From Emergomyces orientalis (lineage: Eukaryota; Ascomycota; Eurotiomycetes; Onygenales; Ajellomycetaceae): a stretch of DNA of 64,000 nucleotides. Positions 46,386 through 54,912 of the stretch are shown piece after piece (the stretch's first letter is position 1; each line of letters opens with the position of its first letter). The notes beneath the pieces are model-generated. The model did no database searches. It was not told where the DNA came from and worked only from the letters and a program-made list of their open reading frames with translations. The DNA lies in the NCBI GenBank assembly GCA_002110485.1, contig MOWL01000028.1, positions 124,001 through 188,000 on the forward strand. The letters run 5' to 3'. A program made the translations under genes and the position numbers.

Positions 46386-46473
46386 AACAACGCCTACACA
46401 CTCATTAAAACACGCCTTTTCCTATATATATATATTTCATATTACTACTACTGCTACTGCTGCGGGCATATTC

Positions 46474-46483
46474 GGTGAGGGGG
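46474..46483 (+). promoter_or_regulatory. polypurine tract of copia B
   Basis: GGTGAGGGGG just before the 3' LTR (46486), the expected plus-strand primer site. Confidence 0.7.
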
Positions 46484-46485
46484 TA

Positions 46486-46907
46486 TGTGAAACATGAGAT
46501 TATCGCCACACATTCATTGGCTAAGACATACACACATGTTCAATTGCCACACTAATTGCCACACGGCGAACTCCGATGGAATCTCCACCAAATACACCCT
46601 CATCTTCGCCGATCTTTAATATATTCGCCATTACATTGATTTTTCTACAAAGTCAGAGGTATTCAGCTGAGAATATCACGATACGATCAATATAGCATGT
46701 AAATCACTCATATTATTGATGGATAGTTGTTGGGCAGCCTAAAATGGATTCACGGGTATAAATAGCCATGGAAAACCCATAGATATTTAGCGAGAGCAGA
46801 GCTCAGAGCACACAGACCACAATACCATATATCTCAATATATTAATTCCTCCCTATATATGTGCATATTATGCTAGCTCCACTCTCCGTCTTATCCTCCG
46901 TTTCATA
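46486..46907 (+). repeat. 3' LTR of copia B
   Basis: 422 bp, about 99% identical to the 5' LTR. Confidence 0.93.
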
Positions 46908-47489
46908 CTAGGGCTATCATAGTCACGTGTCCCCCATTATATAGTTGCCAGCGTGTTCACTAGTTAGTTTAGTTAGGGTATAATGCACATTATCTATGAG
47001 GTTATGAGGCCCTCTAGTACACTGTGTTAGTACTATTGGTTAGTGTGTATTGGTTAGCAGGTTGAAGAGAGATTAAGTCCATTCCTTCACATACATGATT
47101 AATCTACAATTGGGCAGTGCACCGGATTTAACAAGAGAATACGTCCCGCCAAATAGATGTACACAGGAGACACCTGATAATGAGGTTAAAAACGAGACTG
47201 GGTCCCTGCTGACACCTGTGACAGCCTGATGAAGACCTATGAAGGTCCAGAGAGAGTCTACATTGAAAGAATCAGGCAGTGAGTTTGAAGATCTGATGTC
47301 TGACCACTCAAGCTCTGATCAGCAAGACCGGGATGGCACTGAGGTGCTTTGTATGAGATTGAAGATTGCAAGGCTTCAACATGAGATTGAGAGAATGAGA
47401 GCCAATAGAGACATGAGCTCTACTGTTGATGATAACTTAAGTGCAGATGTAGTGAACTATCTACAACAGAAGAGAAGAACATCTGCTAT
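46908..47489 (+). mobile_element. copia C2 fragment, part 1: 5' LTR remainder, primer site and gag start
   Basis: The LTR remainder (46908-46999, variant C type) is followed by the primer site GGTTATGAGGCCCTC at 47000 and a Gag start related to copia C (SAPDLTRE; SEFEDLMSD against ADFEDPMSD). Two adjacent TGA codons occur at 47227 and 47230. The frame is cut at 47489 by the gypsy element and resumes at 58221. Confidence 0.85.
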
Positions 47490-47837
47490 TGTGGTGGAGA
47501 ATCTCGGCATGGTATTACTTTTTGCCGAGGCTGCCTCATATATTTGTTTGGCATGGCTGCCTCATATTCCCATTATCCTTTGACACACGTGTGGATTCGG
47601 CGAAGATTGATTGTACGCAGAGCAGTGAGATTGCTCCTTTTTGATTGTGTGATTTGATATGTGATTGATTGCTTGTTCTTCTTCTATATTTGAATCTCCT
47701 ACGTGTTCTTTTGTATTGCTATTTGGATAGCTCGTTGAATAGAATATTGTATACACGGCGAACTTACCAACCTCCTTACGATCCCGCTGCTCCTGCCCAC
47801 GTGCCGCCAAAAGCGCACAACCCCTTATTCCACTTCA
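47490..47837 (+). repeat. 5' LTR of the gypsy element
   Basis: TGTGGTGGAG...TTCCACTTCA, canonical TG...CA ends; identical to the 3' LTR as read. Confidence 0.94.
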
Positions 47838-47838
47838 T

Positions 47839-47855
47839 TGGCGTCCCTGGGAAGG
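47839..47855 (+). promoter_or_regulatory. primer-binding site of the gypsy element
   Basis: TGGCGTCCCTGGGAAGG starts one base after the LTR. TGG pairs with the 3' CCA of a tRNA, so priming is by an intact tRNA end, unlike the copia elements here. The tRNA was not identified. Confidence 0.75.
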
Positions 47856-47864
47856 CAATTCAAA

Positions 47865-50831
47865 ATGGATGGGCAGGCGGTAGCTACGACTGATATGATT
47901 TCTCTCAACATTTTGTCTTTTCTGCTTTTGTTGAGCATTCTTTTCAATAGTGTTCATTTGTGGAAGCCTCTGATTGGCCGATATGGCCGATATCGACAGT
48001 GGATAATGAAGGATGCGAGCGAACGCCCCACTGATAAGCTCAATTTGAATACCCATACCCCTATTCAACAAATGAAAGAAGAGAGAAATGTTGAGAAAAG
48101 TGATAAGAAAAAAGACCTTCAGCAAAAAGATCTAAAGTGGATGTTGAAATTCCTTCTCTTTCTTGAGGATTTGAGATTTGAATATAAAAAGGATATTGAT
48201 ATTGATAGTATTGTTGAACTCTTTCTCTTATGTGAACAGAAGTCTTTTGTGCGTTCCTTTCTTTCTCAATATATGTCTTCCAAGCATTCTCGGTCGGATT
48301 CTATTGCCCATCGTCAAACTCAGTCAGGAAAGGTCTCTGCAGCGCCCCCGAAAATAGAAGTTAGCAAAGAGAAGACAGAAGCTAGCAAAGAAAAGATGAC
48401 TACACCCACTACTACCTCGTCCGGTCAGCCGACTCCCAATAGTGGACTGCCATATCAACGTCTTGTCATGCCGATGCCGATTCCTGGAGCACCTGGAGCC
48501 CCATTCTTTGATGGGAGAAACATTACTGCTTTTGTTGATCGATATGAGGCAATGTGCACCTTGCATTTCGTTGCAGGAATCGATGCTCTGGCGGTATTAC
48601 GGAACTATTGTACCATGGAACTGCAGGGCCATATCGATCAGCTTGTCTTGGATCATAAGACATGGGAAATGGTTAAAAAGCAGTTGCTTGCCGATTTCTG
48701 GCGCGAAGATGCTCACCAACAGATGTATAATCAATCTTACCTCCATGCATTGTGCAACAAAACCCATTCTACCAGCCAGGAGATCCTCGTCTACTGCCGT
48801 CAATTCCGCGCAGTTGCGATGCCTCTCATTTGCAAGAATGAATTGCAACAATCTCTTGCTTGTATCTGGTTTCTTCAAGGACTTTCAGAAGGTATTCGTG
48901 AAAAAGCTTTCCGCACTGCTGGATTTGATAAGGTTAGTCAATCTGGATGGGAACTGCCGAAGATCTGCGATGCTGTGTCTCAAATGCAGAAGACAAAGGA
49001 AGAGATTGCACGAGTTCTGGCACCTGATGTTTTCCCCAACTCTATTCCATCGATGCAGCCGTCTGCTCAGCCCGTGTTTAATCCGCCCACATTGAATGTG
49101 CCTGTGCCGACCGCTTCGGCGATGCCTGCTCCGGATGCGAAAACACAGAATCCGAGTGATAACATTCTTGAGAACCTTGTCAACCGAATGGACGCGTTAT
49201 CTCTGGCGATCGCTGGCATTCAAAACCAGGGAAACATGCAGCAAAATGTGACTGCTCCAAAGGTTCTTCTTACTCGAGGACGTGATCCTGCATTGGATTT
49301 GCCAAATGTGTCTTACTATGGAACTCAACGTGGACCTGGAGGCCCGTCTCGATCTCGATCTGGAAGCTTTGTTCAATACGATCGACCGCCGATGTCATGC
49401 TGGGGTTGCGGAGATTCAAACCATATGCTTCCAAATTGCTTAGCAATCGGCCGGCTCATCGATCAGGGCAAGATTCATCGGAATATGATTGGAGAATACT
49501 ATGAGGGTAATGTGATGAGAAAAGGCCCGAAGATTGCTGTCAACCGACTTGAGCCCCATATTGTTACAATTGAACGACTTTTGAAGCAAATGGCTGCACC
49601 GCCGACTGTCCCAACCGCGGATAAACTTCGGAATGATGGTAGTATCCGGGTATTTCCTGACGGATCCCCGATGCCATCGGTGAATGCCGTAAGCATATGT
49701 GATATTGGATTTGATAGTGGCCCTGAGGAAGGTGATATGACCGATAGTGAGATGGAGGAGATTGTTAGTGTAATGGCTGCTTCCACTTCTACTGAGAAGG
49801 ATAAGGCCTCTTCTATGAATAAAAATCAAGCAACGCTTTCCGGACGAATTGAGAAGGAGAAGAGACTGCCAACAACACATTCTCGGCGCAATGGCAGGTA
49901 TTCAGATGGGAAATCAGTTTCTTTTGCTCAAGATGTGATCTCTGCTTCACAGGAAGATGATGAGGATGATAATTCTCAACCTCTCCATGATGAACAGCTT
50001 CAGGGCGGAAGTCCAAAGCTCGGAGACGGTGGAATTGTCCCAGATTCAGAAATGGCAGATGCTCCGCAGATTCAGAAGAAAACTGTTCTCTGCAGGCCTC
50101 GGAAACTCAAAGGGCCAAAGCTTTCTGCAGAAATGAAGAATAAAGACAATATGGCGATCGCGACGCGGCGAATATTTGAGAAGATCATGCGCCAAGAAAT
50201 CGGCGGAATTCAGATTAAAGATCTCATGGCATGCTCCACCCAACTCCAGCACATGTTCTTTCAAAATCTTCCCATCGAAGTTCAACAGCATATGATTCGG
50301 GATGATGCAGCCACCGTTGCCCTGGTTCAACCTGGCACTTCTGTTGCTGAGTATAATCCTCGTTGGAATCTCGTTTCGGTTGGACACATCAAGTTCACTG
50401 TCGGAATTGGAAAGGGGGAAACTGAGGCGATATTTGATGGAGGTGCGGAAATTAACTGTCTTGTTGAAAGAACTGCGTTAGATCTCGGTCTCATCATTCA
50501 AAGGGATGCTGTCAAACCTATTCTTGGAGCTGGGGGTCAGCAGAGTGGTGTCATTGGAATCTGCAAGGATGTTCCTGTTCGCCTTGGATCTGTTATGGTG
50601 CCTCAGACATTCTTCATCATGGAACGCGGTTCTCATGATTGCATTCTCGGCCGACCATATGAAAACGCGACGCGTTTGGCAAGAACTACAGATAACAAAG
50701 GCGGTGTTCTTGTTCACGTTTTTGATCCGAAGGATGAGAAGAATCAGGTGTCTTTTCTTGGTTATTCTCCCGGCGACCATGGAGATCGAAAGTTAGATGA
50801 TCTTCGTGGCAAAGTGCAGACTTTAAACTAG
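47865..50831 (+). CDS. gypsy Gag-protease protein
   Basis: 988 residues from ATG 47865 (the frame is open from a TTG at 47838 inside the primer site, an unlikely start). A hydrophobic helix (residues about 11-33, ISLNILSFLLLLSILF) is unusual for Gag and may be a membrane anchor. A Lys-rich region follows, then the retrotransposon Gag domain (about 200-380, FDGRNITAFVDRYEAMC to WFLQGLSEGIR) and a CCHC knuckle CWGCGDSNHMLPNC from residue 512. An acidic linker leads to an aspartic protease with IFDGGAEINC (D858; DGG in place of DTG/DSG) and CILGRPY. It ends TAG two bases before the pol ATG. No defect. Forms the particle and processes the proteins. Confidence 0.9.
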   Translation: MDGQAVATTDMISLNILSFLLLLSILFNSVHLWKPLIGRYGRYRQWIMKDASERPTDKLNLNTHTPIQQMKEERNVEKSDKKKDLQQKDLKWMLKFLLFLEDLRFEYKKDIDIDSIVELFLLCEQKSFVRSFLSQYMSSKHSRSDSIAHRQTQSGKVSAAPPKIEVSKEKTEASKEKMTTPTTTSSGQPTPNSGLPYQRLVMPMPIPGAPGAPFFDGRNITAFVDRYEAMCTLHFVAGIDALAVLRNYCTMELQGHIDQLVLDHKTWEMVKKQLLADFWREDAHQQMYNQSYLHALCNKTHSTSQEILVYCRQFRAVAMPLICKNELQQSLACIWFLQGLSEGIREKAFRTAGFDKVSQSGWELPKICDAVSQMQKTKEEIARVLAPDVFPNSIPSMQPSAQPVFNPPTLNVPVPTASAMPAPDAKTQNPSDNILENLVNRMDALSLAIAGIQNQGNMQQNVTAPKVLLTRGRDPALDLPNVSYYGTQRGPGGPSRSRSGSFVQYDRPPMSCWGCGDSNHMLPNCLAIGRLIDQGKIHRNMIGEYYEGNVMRKGPKIAVNRLEPHIVTIERLLKQMAAPPTVPTADKLRNDGSIRVFPDGSPMPSVNAVSICDIGFDSGPEEGDMTDSEMEEIVSVMAASTSTEKDKASSMNKNQATLSGRIEKEKRLPTTHSRRNGRYSDGKSVSFAQDVISASQEDDEDDNSQPLHDEQLQGGSPKLGDGGIVPDSEMADAPQIQKKTVLCRPRKLKGPKLSAEMKNKDNMAIATRRIFEKIMRQEIGGIQIKDLMACSTQLQHMFFQNLPIEVQQHMIRDDAATVALVQPGTSVAEYNPRWNLVSVGHIKFTVGIGKGETEAIFDGGAEINCLVERTALDLGLIIQRDAVKPILGAGGQQSGVIGICKDVPVRLGSVMVPQTFFIMERGSHDCILGRPYENATRLARTTDNKGGVLVHVFDPKDEKNQVSFLGYSPGDHGDRKLDDLRGKVQTLN

Positions 50832-50833
50832 AT

Positions 50834-53800
50834 ATGCTGAGTCCGATTGATCTTTGCGATGTTGAATGTGGTGGGCAAAGAAATGATATCAGATTCAGCG
50901 ATCGCGATGTGGATAGCGGGGCAAATATTCTGCCGTGTTTTGAAAGCGGTGTGGGTGCGTCAGCCAATCAGACTTTTGGCAGCCCCGGGCCGCCAAAAGA
51001 TTCAGCCAATCAGAGAACGCCGCCCCAAAACGCCCGAGAACCTCACAGGTTTTTCCCCGCCATCCTACATCAACAATTTTACCCGTCTACACATTCATCT
51101 TTTCCTTTCTCTAATTATTCAATATCCGAATCACGCCGTGTTCGTGGTGTGCAGCTTCATGATTTGTCTTTATATGCTTCTTCACGATCTTCTCCTCGAT
51201 CGCGCGGTCCAGTCGTTGCGACATTATACAAGCGAAAAGCCGATAAGATTCAACCTCTCGATGTGCCAACTACAGGTGGCGGGATTCCCGGCGGAACAGA
51301 TAAGTGGAGAGAAATTCGCCAACAATGGTTCAAAGACAATGTGATTCCGGAGCAGGATCCGCCTTCGCCCTACGATCATTTCATTACACCCCGTTTCTCC
51401 GATTGCCCGCGAGGTTCGCGACTCACAGAGGAAAGGATCAAGAATCTGCGGATCGGATCGATGCTCACCCCACAGGAACGCGAACTTTTGATTGAGATTC
51501 TGCTTAGAAGAGAAAAAGCCCTCGCGTGGAGTTTTAAGGATTGCGGAACGCTTGCAAAAGAAGTCTCTCCACCTGTCAAGATTCGCGTTGCTCCGCATAA
51601 AGCATGGCAAGCGGCAGGATTTCCTATTCCTCGAAAGCTCGTCCCTACAATCATCAATATGCTTCGCGAACGCGTTGATTCTGGAGTTTATGAACATTGC
51701 CATGGTCCGTATCGAAATAAGTGGTTCCTCGTCAAGAAGAAAGAAGCTGGGAAATATCGCATTGTCAACGCGTGCATGGACATGAACGCTGTCACTATTC
51801 GCGATGCGTATATTCCACCTAGTGCGGACGCGTTTGCTGAGGATTTCGCGGGAATGAAGATAACGAGCATGATGGATTTCTTTTCTGGATATGATCAAGT
51901 TCCTTTACACGAAGACAGCCGAGATATGACAGCTTTCCTTACCCCGATCGGGTTGCTTCGTCAGACAGCACTGCCACAAGGCGCGACGAATTCTATTGCG
52001 CAGTTCTGCCGAATCATGGCACGCATTCTTCGATCGAACATACCGCATCAAGCAGACAATTTTATGGATGATATTGGTGTGAAAGGCCCGCGGACGCGTT
52101 ACAATGATGAAGAAGTGATGCCAGGTATTCGGAAATTTGTCCTGGAGCATCTGCAAAACTTAGATGCCACCCTCATCAGCATAGAACTCGCGGACACGTG
52201 TATCCAGGTTGGAAAGTCAGAATTCGCCTGCTCCGGTATGGTTCTAGTCGGATATGTTGTGGATGCTGACGGCAGGCGCCCCGAAGCTGCGAAAATCGTC
52301 AAAATCGTTGAGTGGCCGGATCCGACAGATGTCACGGGTGCCCGAGCTTTCTTAGGTGTTTGCGTTTACTATAGAATATGGATTCCGAATTTCGCTATCA
52401 TTTCTATACCTATCTATATTCTATTCAAGAAGAACATTCCTTTTACCTGGGGTCTTGAACAAGTGAATGCAATGGCAATTTTGAAGAATGCCCTGACAAC
52501 TGCCCCTGCACTTTGCTGCATTGATTATTCTGAAGATGCCGGTGATATCGTGATGGCCACGGATGCCTGTCTTGAAGGATGGGGTGGAACGCTCAGCCAA
52601 CGGGATAAATTGAATGGAAAGCTACACCCTTGCCGATATGAGAGCGGAATCTGGAGCCCCGCCGAAGCAAAATATGATGCAGGAAAGCGAGAATGCCGCG
52701 CTGTGCTCAAGATGCTAAAGAAATGCCGTTATTACCTGTATGGCGTTCACTTTATTCTGGAAACCGACGCGAAGACTCTAGTGGCACAGCTCAATCGATC
52801 TGCCACTGACCTGCCTGGTGCTCTCGTTACTGGCTGGCTTGCCTGGATTCGGATGTTTGATTTCGAAGTTCGACATGTGCCTGGTCGGAAGCATACTGCT
52901 GCAGATGGGCTATCTCGTCGACCTCCTGCTGAGGGTGAGGTTCCTGAGGATCAAGATATCGATGATTTCATAGATGCAGAACTCAACTATATTAGTGTTG
53001 CATCTTTGACGGTTCCTGATTTCGATGTCAGCGGCGTGGATGCTTCCGAGTCATCGGGTGTGCGTGTTCTTTCGCCTGATTATTCTGATCGCAGCGAATC
53101 AATTGCGAGGTTTCTCACCACCATGAAGCGGCCGGATGATATACCACGTTCCGTCTTTTCTAAATGGCGCAAGCATGCACTTCGATATATCGTCCAAGGT
53201 CAACATCTATTCCGACGATCAGGCAAGGGAATTCCTCTGAGACGCGTGGTTGATAACTCATCTGAGCAAAAGGATATCGTTGCTCGGATGCATGATGAAT
53301 CTGGTCATAAGGGCCGCGAGGCCACAAACCACAAGATCACGCAGCGATATTGGTGGGAAGGTATCTGGAAAGCCGTCAAGAATTATTGCAAAAGCTGCAC
53401 AGTGTGCCAGCTGAGGGATGGCGCTCGCTTGGAAGAACCACTATATCCAACAAGCCGCAATTATCTATGGGACAAGTGGTGTATCGATGTTGTCAAGTTT
53501 CCGAAGAACCGAGGCAAGCGATGTGCTGTTATTGCTCGGAATGATCTCACTGGCTGGGTGGAAGGCCGCCCTCTCGCTCGTGGAACAGCTGAGAACGTGG
53601 CGCAATTCATCTATGAGAATATCATTTGCCGACACGGCTGCTTTCGGGAATTAGTGTGTGATGGCGGGCCGGAGAATCAAAAATGGACTAAGATTCTCAC
53701 CGCCAAATATCGTGTTAATCAAATAACCATCTCACCATACAATGCGAAGGCTAATGGCATGGTCGAACGCGGTCACCGCCCGATATCCGATGCGCTTTCA

Positions 53801-54493
53801 AAGCTAGCTGCAGATGGAAGAAGCTGGGTTAATCATTTCCATTCTGCGCTATGGGCAGATCGCGTCACCATTCGGCAATCTACTGGTGAAACCCCGTTCC
53901 GCCTGCAATATGGCTACGATGCTATCCTTCCAATAGAGCTTGACGTTCCAACTTGGCAAACACTTCCCTGGCAGACAGTGCAATCCCGTGCTGATTTGAT
54001 ATATATGCGTATTCGACAATTGGAAAAGAGAGATGAAGATCTGGAGGAGGCCGCTCATCACCTGCGCCGTGCGAGAGAGAAGAACCGAGATCTATTTGAT
54101 GAAACTAAGCAATTAGTCCGAGAACCATTGCAGATAAGTGATTTGGTGCTTTTGCATGATACCAAGCTAGAAACGTCCTATTCTGCCAAGCTCAACTTCC
54201 GATGGCTGGGCCCGTATCGAATCCGAGAAGCAAACCATGAGAAAGGGACCTATCATCTGGAAGAGCTGGATGGTTCGCCGTTTCGAAATACTACTGCAGG
54301 TAATAGGTTAAAAAGGTTCTATCTCCGAGACAATCAAATGCCGGTTGCAGAGAATAATATCAATGAAGCAAATGATATTGAAGAGGAAGAGGTGGATATG
54401 CAAGATACTGATAAGAAGAATTCTTTGAGGGGGGGTCAGGATGACTTGCAGTCATGGATCCCTCATGGTAAGGAGTTTGCAGTCATTATCTGA
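50834..54493 (+). CDS. gypsy Pol: reverse transcriptase, RNase H, integrase
   Basis: 1219 residues. The first about 200 are low-complexity. RT (about 265-500) shows KWFLVKKKEAGKYRIVNA, LPQGATNS and the catalytic FMDD (D412/D413). RNase H (about 570-700) has ATDACLEGWGG (D577), ETDAKTLV and TAADGLSR. The integrase zinc finger starts at H820 (MHDESGHKGRE, CKSCTVC). Catalytic residues are D885 (CIDVVKF), D943 (VCDGGPEN) and E978 (NGMVERGH). The C-terminal GPYRI module is present, but no chromodomain is seen. The start is in another frame than Gag; the TAGATATG junction suggests reinitiation after Gag termination. No defect visible. Confidence 0.93.
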   Translation: MLSPIDLCDVECGGQRNDIRFSDRDVDSGANILPCFESGVGASANQTFGSPGPPKDSANQRTPPQNAREPHRFFPAILHQQFYPSTHSSFPFSNYSISESRRVRGVQLHDLSLYASSRSSPRSRGPVVATLYKRKADKIQPLDVPTTGGGIPGGTDKWREIRQQWFKDNVIPEQDPPSPYDHFITPRFSDCPRGSRLTEERIKNLRIGSMLTPQERELLIEILLRREKALAWSFKDCGTLAKEVSPPVKIRVAPHKAWQAAGFPIPRKLVPTIINMLRERVDSGVYEHCHGPYRNKWFLVKKKEAGKYRIVNACMDMNAVTIRDAYIPPSADAFAEDFAGMKITSMMDFFSGYDQVPLHEDSRDMTAFLTPIGLLRQTALPQGATNSIAQFCRIMARILRSNIPHQADNFMDDIGVKGPRTRYNDEEVMPGIRKFVLEHLQNLDATLISIELADTCIQVGKSEFACSGMVLVGYVVDADGRRPEAAKIVKIVEWPDPTDVTGARAFLGVCVYYRIWIPNFAIISIPIYILFKKNIPFTWGLEQVNAMAILKNALTTAPALCCIDYSEDAGDIVMATDACLEGWGGTLSQRDKLNGKLHPCRYESGIWSPAEAKYDAGKRECRAVLKMLKKCRYYLYGVHFILETDAKTLVAQLNRSATDLPGALVTGWLAWIRMFDFEVRHVPGRKHTAADGLSRRPPAEGEVPEDQDIDDFIDAELNYISVASLTVPDFDVSGVDASESSGVRVLSPDYSDRSESIARFLTTMKRPDDIPRSVFSKWRKHALRYIVQGQHLFRRSGKGIPLRRVVDNSSEQKDIVARMHDESGHKGREATNHKITQRYWWEGIWKAVKNYCKSCTVCQLRDGARLEEPLYPTSRNYLWDKWCIDVVKFPKNRGKRCAVIARNDLTGWVEGRPLARGTAENVAQFIYENIICRHGCFRELVCDGGPENQKWTKILTAKYRVNQITISPYNAKANGMVERGHRPISDALSKLAADGRSWVNHFHSALWADRVTIRQSTGETPFRLQYGYDAILPIELDVPTWQTLPWQTVQSRADLIYMRIRQLEKRDEDLEEAAHHLRRAREKNRDLFDETKQLVREPLQISDLVLLHDTKLETSYSAKLNFRWLGPYRIREANHEKGTYHLEELDGSPFRNTTAGNRLKRFYLRDNQMPVAENNINEANDIEEEEVDMQDTDKKNSLRGGQDDLQSWIPHGKEFAVII

Positions 54494-54912
54494 CTGCTGT
54501 TTTTCTTTGTATAATGATTTCCTTGTTGTTGTTTTCTTCATTCAAGTTGCTGTTTTCTTAGTCTCTATTTTTCATGATTCTGCTTCTTTCTTGCATGTTT
54601 TTCATGCATCATATCAGTTCCTTCTAATTTTAATCTCTTGATATTGTCTTTTCTTTGTTTTGTTTACTTTCTCTTTGATATTCAATTCTCTGGGTCAGAT
54701 TGAAGCTGGCAGTGAATTTTATGAACTGCTGTCACCCTCGCTGCATGTTGACTGCTTTTCACATTATCTTCCAAAATTCACCTTGAGGAAGTATTATATT
54801 ATTGACCTGCTCTGCCCAGATAATCATTTTTCTTTTTCAAATTGGCATTCAAGTCTCTTTTTCTATTTTAATTCATTGATTTTTCCCTATATTTCCTTAT
54901 TTCATTACAAAG
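54494..54912 (+). other. T-rich spacer between gypsy pol and ORF3
   Basis: 419 bases, pyrimidine-rich, without an ORF of note. It ends in a pyrimidine tract and TTACAAAG directly before the ORF3 ATG, which could be a 3' splice site or an mRNA leader. Confidence 0.5.

Larger units (their letters stand above)
41187..46907 (+). mobile_element. Ty1/copia element B, complete, TSD CTAGG
   Basis: 5721 bp with two 422-bp LTRs (41187-41608 and 46486-46907) differing at about three positions, all transitions. The perfect 5-bp TSD CTAGG lies at 41182-41186 and 46908-46912. It is inserted in the 5' LTR of copia C2. The gag-pol frame has no frameshift but six in-frame TGA codons. Two solo LTRs of the same family lie in LINE B. 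Confidence 0.95.
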
